From contig NZ_PJRO01000011.1 of assembly GCF_002858745.1 (NCBI RefSeq), positions 179,832-243,831 of the forward strand: a stretch of DNA of 64,000 nucleotides. The letters run 5' to 3'. How positions within the stretch are numbered: the first letter of the stretch is position 1; each line of letters starts with the position of its first letter. The DNA comes from Mesorhizobium loti (lineage in GTDB: Bacteria; Pseudomonadota; Alphaproteobacteria; Rhizobiales; Rhizobiaceae). A program made the translations under genes and the position numbers. This document shows, piece by piece, positions 48,245 to 56,840 of the stretch. The notes under the pieces were generated by a model that saw only the letters and a program-made list of their open reading frames with translations, did not search any database and had not been told where the DNA came from.

Positions 48245-48466
48245 GGTGCGTCCTTCGAGGCTCGCCCGCCCGATTTTTTACGATCTTTCTAATGTCTTGC
48301 GGGCTCGCACCTCAGGATGAGGGCCGTTGTGCCGTTTCGAGACGGGAATTCCGAGACGTCTCAGAACTTGGGCTTCGTTGCACAACGGCCCTCATCCTGA
48401 GGTGCGAGCCCGCACGCGGCTGGAATGCAGGCGCACCCTGATAGGGCGAGCCTCGAAGGACGCACC
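48245..48466. repeat. Nested long inverted-repeat element, 222 bp
   Basis: Outer arms of 23 bases (48245-48267 and 48444-48466) and inner arms of 34 bases (48299-48332 and 48380-48413), both perfect, form a cruciform-like nested hairpin. It encodes nothing. The inner arm includes CCTCATCCTGAGGTGCGAG, and I recall sequence of this kind recurring between genes in Rhizobiales. It lies between rpe (plus) and nagA (minus) and may also stop transcription from both. Confidence 0.85.
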
Positions 48467-48519
48467 GTCACGCCAGAGAGAGGCGACGATGCGGCACGGT
48501 AACCAGCACCGCCCCGCTA

Positions 48520-49677
48520 TCAGCTGAAGACCCGGTCGCCGCCGATCCACGTGCCTCTCATGGCAAGATCGTCGCTCAAGGCAACGATGTCGGCCGCCGT
48601 GCCCTTGGCGAAACGGCCGATCCGGTGCGACTGGCCGACGGCTTCAGCCGCATAGAGCGAAGCCATGCGCAAGGCTTCGGCCAGATCGATGCCGACGATC
48701 CTGTGCATGAAACGAACGGCCGAGATCATGTCGAGGTCGGCGCCGGCCAGCGTGCCGTCGCCCAGCCGCAGGCTGCCGTCCTTGCGATAGATGGTGCGGC
48801 CGTTAAGCGTGAACTCGGTCATGTCGGTGCCGATCGTCGCCATCGCGTCGGTGACCAGGAAGATACGCGCCGGGCCTTGTTTGGATTTCAGCGCGATTTC
48901 GATGGTTGCCGGATGGACATGGATGCCGTCGGCGATCAGCCCGGCGAAGACCGTCCCGCTGTCGATCGCCGCTCCCGCCAGGCCCGGCTCACGGTTGCCG
49001 ATTTGGCTCATGGCATTGAACAGATGCGTGGCCATGGAGGCACCTGCCTCGGCATAAGCAGTTGCGGTGGCATAATCGGTGTCGGAGTGGCCGAGGCTAA
49101 CAACGACACCGGCCTTTGCCAGCGCTGCGACCTGGGCGGCGGTGACCGACTCAGGGGCAACGGTGGTCTGCAGAACCGGCAGCCTTGCTTGCGTTGCGAT
49201 CAGGGCCGCCTCGTCAGCATCGTTCATCGGCCGGATCAGCTTGGGGTCGTGCGCACCCTTGCGTGCCAGCGACAGATGCGGACCTTCCAGATGCAGTCCG
49301 AGGAAACCCGGCAACTTGCGCTGCGCCGCTTCTGCGCCCGCGGCGATTGCCGCGGCCGTGATCTCGGGCGTGTCGGTGATCAGCGTCGGCAGCAGCGCGG
49401 TCGTGCCGAAGGGCGCGTGTGCCCGGCAGATCGTCTCGATGGAAGCAAGATCGGGGTGATCGTTCAGCATGACGCCGCCGCCGCCATTGACCTGCAGGTC
49501 GATGAAGCCGGGCGCCAGAATGCCGCCGCCGAGGTCGACGACCTCGACACCAGATGGAATGGCGCTGCGCTTGGTGATCGCCTCGACCAACCCGCCGGCG
49601 ATGATCAAGGCGGCATCGTCGTGCCAGTCGGCGCCGTCGAAAATGCGGGCGCCGGTGAGTGCGAGATGCGTGCTCAT
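48520..49677 (-). CDS. nagA: N-acetylglucosamine-6-phosphate deacetylase
   Basis: 385 aa. The amidohydrolase barrel has LAPGFIDLQVNG (a metal-site variant in which the HxH is replaced, as in other NagA), GLHLEGPHL, SLGHSDTDY, ATHLFNAMS and VTDAMA with the catalytic Asp. It removes the acetyl group from GlcNAc-6-P to give glucosamine-6-P. It is the last gene of the nagK-like/GntR/SIS/nagA operon and overlaps the SIS gene by 4 bases. Confidence 0.93.
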   Translation of the reverse strand: MSTHLALTGARIFDGADWHDDAALIIAGGLVEAITKRSAIPSGVEVVDLGGGILAPGFIDLQVNGGGGVMLNDHPDLASIETICRAHAPFGTTALLPTLITDTPEITAAAIAAGAEAAQRKLPGFLGLHLEGPHLSLARKGAHDPKLIRPMNDADEAALIATQARLPVLQTTVAPESVTAAQVAALAKAGVVVSLGHSDTDYATATAYAEAGASMATHLFNAMSQIGNREPGLAGAAIDSGTVFAGLIADGIHVHPATIEIALKSKQGPARIFLVTDAMATIGTDMTEFTLNGRTIYRKDGSLRLGDGTLAGADLDMISAVRFMHRIVGIDLAEALRMASLYAAEAVGQSHRIGRFAKGTAADIVALSDDLAMRGTWIGGDRVFS

Positions 49678-50705
49678 ACCGTCTCCGTCACCTTGCGCAG
49701 GTTCGGCGGGGTATCGGGGTCGAGACCACGGTGGCGGGCGAAGGACTCCACGAAAGCATAGAACGACACGATCAGCGTCAGCGGATCGGTCAGCGGGTGT
49801 CCGGTGGCGACATGCGGCAGCGTGGTGGCGTTCTTGGCCAGCGTCGATGTGATGAAGGTGGCGGCACCCTTTGCAGCCAGGGTGTCTGCGGCGGCGGCCA
49901 GCGACGGCTCGGAAGCGTCGCGGGCGGCAAGTGCCAGCACCGGGAATTTCGGACCGATCAGCGCCATCGGGCCGTGCATGACCTCCGCGCCGCTATAGGC
50001 TTCCGCGTGCACCGCGCAGGTTTCCTTGAACTTCAGCGCTGCTTCCGACGCGATGGCGAAGGAAGGGCCACGACCCAGGATAAAGAAGGAACTGTGCCCG
50101 TCGAGCGCTGCGGTCAGCTGGCTCCAGTCGCAGGCGACAGCCTTGCTGAAATGTTCGGGCAGTTGCTTCAGAGCGGCAATCAACGCTTCGTCGCCAGTGG
50201 CATGTGCCATCAACGCCAGCCCGGCAACGGCCGAATTGACGTAGGTTTTGGTGGCAGCGACGCTGAGTTCCGGTCCGGCCAGGATGTCAACAGCATAGTC
50301 GGCCGCACGCGCCAGCGGCGAATCTGCGGTGTTGGTAAGCGCGATGGTCAGCGCGCCACCCGAGCGCGCGCTTTCGGCCATGGCGACGATGTCGGGGCTT
50401 TTGCCGGATTGCGAGATGGCGAGGCAGGCGGAACCGTTCAGCCGCAGCTTGGCGCCATAGATCGATGCGACCGACGGACCGACGGAAGCGACCGCGAGGC
50501 CGGCAGTCAGTTCCACCGCGTATTTCATGAAGGTGGCGGCATGGTCGGAAGAGCCGCGTGCCACGGTGATGATGAAGTTGGGATCGCGCTCGCGGATACC
50601 GCGTCCGGCTTCGCTCAGCACTTTGCCGGACCCCTCGAGAAGGCGGGCGGTTGCCTCGGGAATCTCCTCGACCTCACGGCGCATGTGGGATTTTGTTGTT
50701 GTCAT
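49674..50705 (-). CDS. Double-SIS-domain glucosamine-6-phosphate deaminase/isomerase (NagB-II/AgaS-like)
   Basis: 343 aa with two SIS domains resembling the isomerase half of GlmS but without its glutaminase domain. TVARGSSDHAATFMKYAVEL (residues about 48-67) and AISQSGKSPDIVAMAESAR (about 102-120) bind the sugar phosphate. In clusters that lack classical NagB, such proteins deaminate GlcN-6-P to fructose-6-P and ammonia. None of the genes in this cluster is a NagB of the usual family, so this protein is the likely provider of that step. Start and stop overlap the flanking genes by 4 bases each. Confidence 0.85.
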   Translation of the reverse strand: MTTTKSHMRREVEEIPEATARLLEGSGKVLSEAGRGIRERDPNFIITVARGSSDHAATFMKYAVELTAGLAVASVGPSVASIYGAKLRLNGSACLAISQSGKSPDIVAMAESARSGGALTIALTNTADSPLARAADYAVDILAGPELSVAATKTYVNSAVAGLALMAHATGDEALIAALKQLPEHFSKAVACDWSQLTAALDGHSSFFILGRGPSFAIASEAALKFKETCAVHAEAYSGAEVMHGPMALIGPKFPVLALAARDASEPSLAAAADTLAAKGAATFITSTLAKNATTLPHVATGHPLTDPLTLIVSFYAFVESFARHRGLDPDTPPNLRKVTETV

Positions 50706-51490
50706 TGCCGCACTCCGTTGTCGTCGCTGGTCACGCCAAGCCTCAGCTCGGCGACAAAATCATAGGCGTCGCCGCGATAGACCGAGCGCGTGAACTCGAT
50801 CACCTTACCGCTGGCGAGATAAGATATGCGCTCGATGCGCAAGCTGGCCGAACCGGTCGGCGCTTCAAGCAACCGGGCATCTGCCTCATTGAGATTGACC
50901 GCCGAGATGCGCTGCACCGCCCGTACGGGTCGGTTGCCGGTTTCTTCCAGCGCCGCGTAGAGCGATGAGCCGACAACGCTTGGGTCCGGCAAGGCACCGG
51001 CCGACAGCGAAGCGCGTTCGATCGCCAAAGGCGTGTCGTTGGCAATGCGCAGTCGCGCCACCCGGGCCACCATTTCGCTCGCGGCGAGGCCGAGCACCAT
51101 CATTTCTTCGGGGGAAGGCGCGTAGAGCCCTCGATCGAGCCAGGCAGACCGAACCGTTTTGCCGCGCCGCGCCATATCTTCGGTGAAGGAGGTTAACCGC
51201 GACAACGATTGTTCGACGCGCTCCATCCTCGGTGCCACGAAAGTGCCAGAGCCGTGGCGCTGTACCAGGATGCCGCCCTTGACCAGATCCTGCACGGCCT
51301 TGCGCACGGTAACACGTGAGATGTCGGCCATGGAGGCGATGTCGCGCTCCGAGGGCAAGGCGTCGCCAGGACGGATCAGGCCGCGATTGACGGCATCCTC
51401 GATGCTGCGGCGAAGCTGGAGATAGAGCGGCGCGCCGCTTTGCGAGGCTTGTTTGAGCGAGGCAAAGATGACGTCCGCCGCTTCGCTCAT
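50702..51490 (-). CDS. GntR-family regulator with UTRA domain (NagR/DasR-like)
   Basis: 262 aa from ATG 51490 (MSEAADVIFASLKQ), overlapping the kinase gene by 4 bases; the open frame to 51712 is a shadow of the kinase gene. The winged helix (ISRVTVRKAVQDLVKGGILV, then QRHGSGTFV) is followed by a UTRA effector domain from about residue 100. Relatives sense GlcN-6-P or GlcNAc-6-P. Candidate operators are the paired TGGTATT repeats in the divergent nagK/murQ control region. Confidence 0.88.
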   Translation of the reverse strand: MSEAADVIFASLKQASQSGAPLYLQLRRSIEDAVNRGLIRPGDALPSERDIASMADISRVTVRKAVQDLVKGGILVQRHGSGTFVAPRMERVEQSLSRLTSFTEDMARRGKTVRSAWLDRGLYAPSPEEMMVLGLAASEMVARVARLRIANDTPLAIERASLSAGALPDPSVVGSSLYAALEETGNRPVRAVQRISAVNLNEADARLLEAPTGSASLRIERISYLASGKVIEFTRSVYRGDAYDFVAELRLGVTSDDNGVRQ

Positions 51491-52368
51491 CGTGCCGCCT
51501 CCGCCGCGCCGGCGAATTTTCGTACCGCCATCCGCACGGAGCCACCCAACGCATCGTCGAGTGGCGTCTTCAGCAATGCCCGATAACGCTCGGAGAGGCG
51601 TGGTGCATAGAGAGGGGCCAGGCCGCCGAGCAGGCACAGCGGATCGCCTGTTTCGAGGTCGAGCACGCCGAGCGAAGCCTCGACGTCGGCAACCGACTTG
51701 TCGACGATCCATGTCGCAACAGCATCGCCCTTGGCGGCATTATCGAACACCTTCGGCGCGAAGCCGCCGAAATCGCCGGGTTTTGCATGCGTGGTGAATT
51801 CGACCAGATCCTGCGGGTTGTCGCGGAAGATGCCCATCATTTCGCGGGTCAGGGGCGAGGCTTCCCGGATGCCGTCATAGGCAAGCAGGGTCTGCTCCAG
51901 GAGATCGCGGCCGATGCGCGCGCCGCTGCCCTGGTCGCCGACCTGGAAACCCCAAGCGCCGACCGAACGCGACTTGCCTTGCTTGCGAACCATGTAGGCG
52001 GTGCCGGTGCCGAGGATCGCGATCGCGCCATCGCCCGAACCCACCGCGCCTTCGAGCGCGATCTCGAAATCCGTCTCCACGCTTGCGCGGCTGAACGGCA
52101 GGATGGCTTCGAGCTGCTGCTTGTAGGTGCCGACATTGGCGCCGGCGAGACCCAATATGGCTGGCGTCTGCGTGATCAGGTCGGGGTCTTCGCCGGCATC
52201 AAGAAACGCCTGCCTGGCCGCATCGACGATATTGGTGCGCGCGCCCGTCAGGTCGCTGCGGATGTTGGCGGCGCCTGATTTGGCGCGGCCGAGGATTTCG
52301 CCGCTCGTTGTTGCGAGCGCTGCCCTGCAGCTTGTACCGCCGCCGTCGATGCCGAGCACGAAAGTCAC
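51487..52368 (-). CDS. BadF/BadG-type N-acetylhexosamine kinase (NagK-like)
   Basis: 293 aa from a GTG at 52368 with AGGAGA 7 bases upstream. An ATG at 52410 would add 14 residues (MVFYWYYPARG) that overlap operator sequence and is less likely. FVLGIDGGGTSCRAAL is the phosphate-1 motif, ILGTGTAYMVRK phosphate-2, and LLGGLAPLYAP the adenosine region. Family members phosphorylate GlcNAc and related sugars at O-6. It is the first gene of the leftward operon and should supply GlcNAc-6-P to NagA. Confidence 0.85.
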   Translation of the reverse strand: MTFVLGIDGGGTSCRAALATTSGEILGRAKSGAANIRSDLTGARTNIVDAARQAFLDAGEDPDLITQTPAILGLAGANVGTYKQQLEAILPFSRASVETDFEIALEGAVGSGDGAIAILGTGTAYMVRKQGKSRSVGAWGFQVGDQGSGARIGRDLLEQTLLAYDGIREASPLTREMMGIFRDNPQDLVEFTTHAKPGDFGGFAPKVFDNAAKGDAVATWIVDKSVADVEASLGVLDLETGDPLCLLGGLAPLYAPRLSERYRALLKTPLDDALGGSVRMAVRKFAGAAEAAR

Positions 52369-52391
52369 GCTGAAATCTCCTCTTGCTGGAT

Positions 52392-52411
52392 AATACCAAT
52401 AAAATACCAAT
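52392..52411. promoter_or_regulatory. Paired direct repeat AATACCAAT, kinase side
   Basis: Two copies of AATACCAAT at 52392-52400 and 52403-52411, 11 bases apart, one helical turn, 24 bases upstream of the kinase GTG. On the coding strand they read ATTGGTATT. The same word is paired at the same distance on the murQ side. Confidence 0.7.
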
Positions 52412-52525
52412 AGCCAAGGATAAAATTATGGTTCGATTCAATTGCTGACACTCTATTGAATTTATTGGCGATTTTGTGTGCTGGAAAATGAAGCCGTTAC
52501 GAAATCACTAATGCCAGTGGACAAG

Positions 52526-52543
52526 TGGTATTTTTTTGGTATT
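52526..52543. promoter_or_regulatory. Paired direct repeat TGGTATT, murQ side
   Basis: TGGTATT at 52526-52532 and 52537-52543, again 11 bases apart, ending 24 bases before the murQ-like ATG. It mirrors the pair at 52392, so both divergent promoters carry the same site in the same orientation relative to transcription. The GntR-type protein is the expected ligand. Confidence 0.7.
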
Positions 52544-52567
52544 GTCAGGGAAGGTGGAGGAACCGGA

Positions 52568-53506
52568 ATGGCGCAGAAGCGCACTGAAGCGCAGCATCGA
52601 GATGCCGAGGGCTTGGATATCCAGGCGCCCGAGGCCATACTGAAGTCGCTGGCCGAGGCCCAGATCGAGGCTGCCAGCGCCGTGCGCGAAGCCATTCCTG
52701 CCATTGCCGCTGCATCTGCACTGATCTCCGCGCGCCTCAAGGCCGGTGGCAGGCTCGTTTATGCCGCTGCTGGCAGTTCCGGCCTGATGGCCGTCGCCGA
52801 TGCCCTCGAACTCCCCGGTACTTTCGGCATCGAGCGTGATCGCGTCATCATTCTTATCGCCGGCGGCGAGCAGGCTTTCCGCAATCTGGCGGGCGGTCCC
52901 GAGGACAATGAGGAAGAGGCCGCTGAGGCGGTCACCGCAGCGGGCGTTACCTCTGCCGATTGCGTCATTGCCCTCTCGGCCAGCGGCTCGACCCCCTATG
53001 CAGTTCGAGCCCTGCTCGATGCACGCCAGCGCGGTGCCGCGACGATTGCGATCGCCAACAATGGCGGCACGCCATTGCTCAACGCCGCCGATGTCGCCAT
53101 TCTGCTGAAGACCCCGCCGGAGGTTATCGCCGGTTCAACGCGCATGGGTGCAGGCACCGCCCAGAAGATCGCGCTCAATATGCTGTCTACTCTGGCCGCA
53201 ATCCATCTCGGCCATGTCCATGACGGCTATATGGTCAATCTCTTCGCCGATAATGCCAAGCTGCGTGACCGCGCCGCTCGTATCGTCGCTGCCATCACCG
53301 GGCTTGATCGCGATGTCGCCGACCGCTCGCTCGAGCAGAGCGGTGGTGTGGTGAAGACGGCCATTCTGCTCGCCGCCGGTGCTGAAAGCATCGATGCGGC
53401 CGAGGGAATATTGGAGAAGACCGACCAGAAGCTCCGGCCGGCCCTTTCCGCCATCAGAGGAGAACAGGGGGGTCAAAGCCTCCCGTCTCGTCAAAACCGA
53501 ACCTGA
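52568..53506 (+). CDS. murQ: N-acetylmuramic acid 6-phosphate etherase-like SIS protein
   Basis: 312 aa from ATG 52568 with GGAGGAACC upstream; the open frame to 52478 covers operator sequence. The MurQ fold is evident from TEAQHRDAEGLD, LIAGGEQAF, GGPEDNEEEA (catalytic Glu/Asp region) and GSTRMGAGTAQKIALNM. Two signatures deviate from the textbook form: GSSGLMAVADALELP in place of GTSGRLGVLDASECP, and a Gly for the Lys in GSTRMKAGTAQK. It may still cleave the lactyl ether of MurNAc-6-P to GlcNAc-6-P, feeding NagA, or act on another sugar ether. It is the first gene of the rightward operon. Confidence 0.8.
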   Translation: MAQKRTEAQHRDAEGLDIQAPEAILKSLAEAQIEAASAVREAIPAIAAASALISARLKAGGRLVYAAAGSSGLMAVADALELPGTFGIERDRVIILIAGGEQAFRNLAGGPEDNEEEAAEAVTAAGVTSADCVIALSASGSTPYAVRALLDARQRGAATIAIANNGGTPLLNAADVAILLKTPPEVIAGSTRMGAGTAQKIALNMLSTLAAIHLGHVHDGYMVNLFADNAKLRDRAARIVAAITGLDRDVADRSLEQSGGVVKTAILLAAGAESIDAAEGILEKTDQKLRPALSAIRGEQGGQSLPSRQNRT

Positions 53507-53530
53507 AAAAGGTCAATAGGGAGACTGAGA

Positions 53531-54790
53531 ATGAAGACGAAATTTCTTACGGCACTGCTTTTGGGCTCCAGCGTACTCGGCTTTGCCGGGGTCGCTTCCG
53601 CCGCCGACGTTTCGCTCAACGTTGAGAGCTGGCGCGGTGACGACCTCGCCATCTGGAAAGACAAGCTGATCCCGGCCTTCGAAGCGAAGAACCCGGGCAT
53701 CAAGGTTGTGTTCGCACCGTCGGCTCCGACCGAATATGACGCGGCACTCGGTGCCAAGCTCGCCGCCGGTTCGGCTGGCGACCTGATCACCTGCCGTCCG
53801 TTCGACAAGTCGCTCGAGCTCTACAAGAAGGGCGATCTCGCCGACCTGACCAAGCTGTCCGGCATGGAGAATTTCTCCAATGTCGCCAAGTCGGCCTGGA
53901 CTACGGACGACGGCTCGGCCACTTTCTGCGTGCCGATGGCCTCGGTTATCCATGGTTTCATCTACAACAAGGACGCTTTCGAAAAGCTCGGCCTGAAGGT
54001 TCCGGAAACCCGCGACGAGTTCTTCGCAGCTCTCGACAAGATCAAGGCTGACGGCACCTACATCCCGATGGCCATGGGCACCAAGGATCTCTGGGAAGCC
54101 GCGACCATGGGCTACCAGAACATCGGCCCGAACTACTGGAAGGGCGAAGACGGCCGTCTGGCGCTGATCAAGGGCGAGCAGAAGCTGACCGACAAGGACT
54201 GGGTCGAGCCCTATGCCGAACTCGCCAAGTGGAAGCCTTACCTCGGTGACGGTTTCGAAGCGCAGACCTATCCGGACAGCCAGAACCTGTTCACGCTCGG
54301 TCGCGCCGCCATCTATCCGGCAGGCTCGTGGGAAATCGGCCTGTTCAACACCCAGGCGCAGTTCAAGATGGGCGCCTTCCCGCCGCCGGTCGGCAAGGCC
54401 GGTGACACCTGCTACATCTCCGACCATACCGATATCGGCATCGGCCTGAATGCCAAGAGCAAGAACGCCGACGCGGCCAAGACCTTCCTGACCTGGGTCG
54501 CTTCGCCGGAATTCGCCACCATCTACGCCAACGCGCTGCCGGGCTTCTTCAGCCTGAACTCCGCTCCGGTGAAGATGGAAGACCCGCTGGCACAGGAATT
54601 CGTTTCCTGGCGCGAGAAGTGCAAGCCGTCGATCCGCTCGACCTACCAGGTCCTGTCGCGTGGCACGCCGAACTTGGAAAACGAAACCTGGGTTGAATCG
54701 GCCAATGTCATCAACGGCACCGACACCCCGGAAGTCGCAGCCGAGAAGCTGCAGAAGGGTCTCGACAGCTGGTACAAGCCGGCGAAGTAA
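53531..54790 (+). CDS. Sugar ABC importer substrate-binding protein (CUT1)
   Basis: 419 aa. Signal peptide MKTKFLTALLLGSSVLGFAG ending with an Ala-Ser-Ala site. The mature protein is a type II, family 1 sugar-binding protein (VESWRGDDLAIWKDKLIPAF, later YNKDAFEKLGLKVPETRDEF). The gene has strong, uniform codon use. A 10-base-arm hairpin follows it, which often protects a highly expressed upstream segment. The ligand is inferred to be GlcNAc, MurNAc or a chitin or muropeptide sugar from the neighbours. Confidence 0.88.
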   Translation: MKTKFLTALLLGSSVLGFAGVASAADVSLNVESWRGDDLAIWKDKLIPAFEAKNPGIKVVFAPSAPTEYDAALGAKLAAGSAGDLITCRPFDKSLELYKKGDLADLTKLSGMENFSNVAKSAWTTDDGSATFCVPMASVIHGFIYNKDAFEKLGLKVPETRDEFFAALDKIKADGTYIPMAMGTKDLWEAATMGYQNIGPNYWKGEDGRLALIKGEQKLTDKDWVEPYAELAKWKPYLGDGFEAQTYPDSQNLFTLGRAAIYPAGSWEIGLFNTQAQFKMGAFPPPVGKAGDTCYISDHTDIGIGLNAKSKNADAAKTFLTWVASPEFATIYANALPGFFSLNSAPVKMEDPLAQEFVSWREKCKPSIRSTYQVLSRGTPNLENETWVESANVINGTDTPEVAAEKLQKGLDSWYKPAK

Positions 54791-54803
54791 GATTGCGAAG
54801 CAA

Positions 54804-54828
54804 CCGGGCCGCGTTTACCGCGGCCCGG
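54804..54828 (+). terminator. Intra-operon stem-loop after the binding-protein gene
   Basis: CCGGGCCGCG (54804-54813), TTTAC, CGCGGCCCGG (54819-54828): perfect 10-base arms, no T-run. It lies in the 228-base gap between the binding-protein and permease genes and probably stabilises or attenuates the transcript so that more binding protein is made. Confidence 0.6.
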
Positions 54829-55018
54829 CCTGTCCCGAACTAAATTCCAATTGTCGGCGCGGTTCCTCGCCCTTACGCTCTTCCTTTGAAGACTGGAGAA
54901 GGGGCGCCGGCTTCATGTTCACCGCTTCCTCGAAGACCGGGGCACGATGCGGTGGGCAAGCGAGGGGCGGCATTCCGACAATTTGACGGCATCACCCGAG
55001 GCGGCAAGGACCGAGCTC

Positions 55019-55942
55019 ATGGCTGCAGCATCGAATAAACCGTTCCGTTGGCACATCGGCGTCTTCTTGGCGCCGGCGGTGCTTGTTTACACGGCCATCA
55101 TGATCCTGCCGCTGTTCGGCACCTTGCAACTGTCGCTGTTTCGCAGCGTCGAGCAGGTACAGACCTTTGTCGGTTTGGCCAATTTCCGCACGTTGTTCGG
55201 CGATCCCAATTGGTCCTTCAATTTCTGGAATGCACTGAAGAACAACGTCTGGTTCTTCATCATCCACATGGTGGTACAGAACCCGATCGGCGTCATGCTG
55301 GCCGCGCTTCTGTCCAGCCCGAAGCTGCGTTTCACCGCCTTCTACCGCACGGCAATCTTCATCCCGACCATTCTGTCCTTCGTCATTGTCGGCTTTGCCT
55401 GGAAACTGATCCTGTCGCCGATCTGGGGTGTCGCTCCCGATCTCATGTGGCTGGTCGGCCTCAAGAGCCTGTTCACGCCATGGCTGGGCAAGGAGCAGTA
55501 TGCGCTGACCGCACTCAGCCTGATTTCGGTCTGGCAGTTCGTCGGCATTCCGATGATGCTGATCTACGCCGCACTGCTGTCCATCCCCGAAGAGGTGATC
55601 GAGGCTGCCGAATGCGACGGCATCACCGGCTGGTCGCAGTTCTGGAAGATCAAGCTGCCGCTGATCCTGCCTGCCATCGGCATCATCTCGATCCTGACCT
55701 TCGTCGGCAACTTCAACGCCTTCGACCTGATCTACACCGCGCAGGGCGCGCTGGCCGGGCCGAACTATTCGACCGATATCCTGGGCACATTCCTCTATCG
55801 CGCTTTCTTCGGTTTCCAGCTGCAGGTCGGCGATCCCAATATGGGCGCCACCATCGCCACCATGATGTTCCTGATCATCCTGATCGGCGTCTGCTTCTAT
55901 CTCTTCCTCGTGCAGCGGCGCCTGCGCCGCTACCAGTTCTGA
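55019..55942 (+). CDS. Sugar ABC importer permease 1 (CUT1, UgpA/MalF type)
   Basis: 307 aa from ATG 55019 (MAAASNKPFRWHIGVFLAPA), with AAGGACC upstream; the frame to 54947 is unlikely. Six membrane segments. The EAA motif (EEVIEAAECDGITGWSQFWK, then IKLPLILP) near residue 195 docks on the ATPase. It pairs with the next gene product. Confidence 0.88.
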   Translation: MAAASNKPFRWHIGVFLAPAVLVYTAIMILPLFGTLQLSLFRSVEQVQTFVGLANFRTLFGDPNWSFNFWNALKNNVWFFIIHMVVQNPIGVMLAALLSSPKLRFTAFYRTAIFIPTILSFVIVGFAWKLILSPIWGVAPDLMWLVGLKSLFTPWLGKEQYALTALSLISVWQFVGIPMMLIYAALLSIPEEVIEAAECDGITGWSQFWKIKLPLILPAIGIISILTFVGNFNAFDLIYTAQGALAGPNYSTDILGTFLYRAFFGFQLQVGDPNMGATIATMMFLIILIGVCFYLFLVQRRLRRYQF

Positions 55943-55951
55943 GGTGTCACG

Positions 55952-56791
55952 ATGAGCAAGGCCACCGCCTCCCTGCCACGGACGATCGGCGCACACGCGA
56001 TCCTGCTGACCTACACCATCATCGCGCTGTTCCCGGTCTTCGTCGTCGTCATCAACTCGTTCAAGTCGCGCCAGGCGATTTTCCAGCAGCCGCTGACGCC
56101 GCCGACACCGAAGACGTTCGACCTGATCGGCTACACGACGGTGTTCGGCCAGGGCGACTTCTTTCTCTATTTCCAGAACAGCATGATCGTGACGGTTGTT
56201 TCGCTGTTCTTCGTACTGCTCTTTGGTGCCATGGCTGCCTTTGCGCTGTCGGAATATCGTTTTCGCGGCAACACGCTGATGGGGCTCTATCTCGCGCTCG
56301 GCATCATGATCCCGATCCGCCTCGGCACGGTGGCTATCCTGCAGCTGATGGTGGCTTCCGGGCTGGTCAACACGCTGACGGCTCTCATCCTGGTCTACAC
56401 CGCGCAAGGCCTGCCGCTCGCCATCTTCATCCTGTCCGAGTTCATGAAGGGCGTTTCGGACGACCTCAAGAACGCCGGCCGCATCGACGGGCTATCCGAA
56501 TACACGATCTTCTTCCGGCTGGTGTTGCCGCTGGTCCGGCCGGCCATGGCCACCGTCGCGGTCTTCACCATGATCCCGATCTGGAACGATCTGTGGTTCC
56601 CGCTGATCCTGGCGCCATCCGAGGCGACCAAAACCGTGACGCTGGGTGCCCAGATATTCCTTGGCCAGTTCGTCACCAATTGGAACGCCATCCTGGCAGC
56701 CCTGTCGTTGGCGATCCTGCCGGTACTGGTCCTTTACCTGATCTTCTCGCGCCAGCTCATCCGCGGCATCACCTCGGGCGCGGTGAAGTAG
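55952..56791 (+). CDS. Sugar ABC importer permease 2 (CUT1, UgpE/MalG type)
   Basis: 279 aa, six membrane segments, EAA motif at about residue 170 (DDLKNAGRIDGLSEYTIFFR, then LVLPLVRPAM). It starts 9 bases after permease 1. The MalG-type C-terminus ends FSRQLIRGITSGAVK. Confidence 0.9.
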   Translation: MSKATASLPRTIGAHAILLTYTIIALFPVFVVVINSFKSRQAIFQQPLTPPTPKTFDLIGYTTVFGQGDFFLYFQNSMIVTVVSLFFVLLFGAMAAFALSEYRFRGNTLMGLYLALGIMIPIRLGTVAILQLMVASGLVNTLTALILVYTAQGLPLAIFILSEFMKGVSDDLKNAGRIDGLSEYTIFFRLVLPLVRPAMATVAVFTMIPIWNDLWFPLILAPSEATKTVTLGAQIFLGQFVTNWNAILAALSLAILPVLVLYLIFSRQLIRGITSGAVK

Positions 56792-56840
56792 ACGCCGGTT
56801 TCAAACCCAAGAACGAAGAAAACCAATACAGGACATCACA

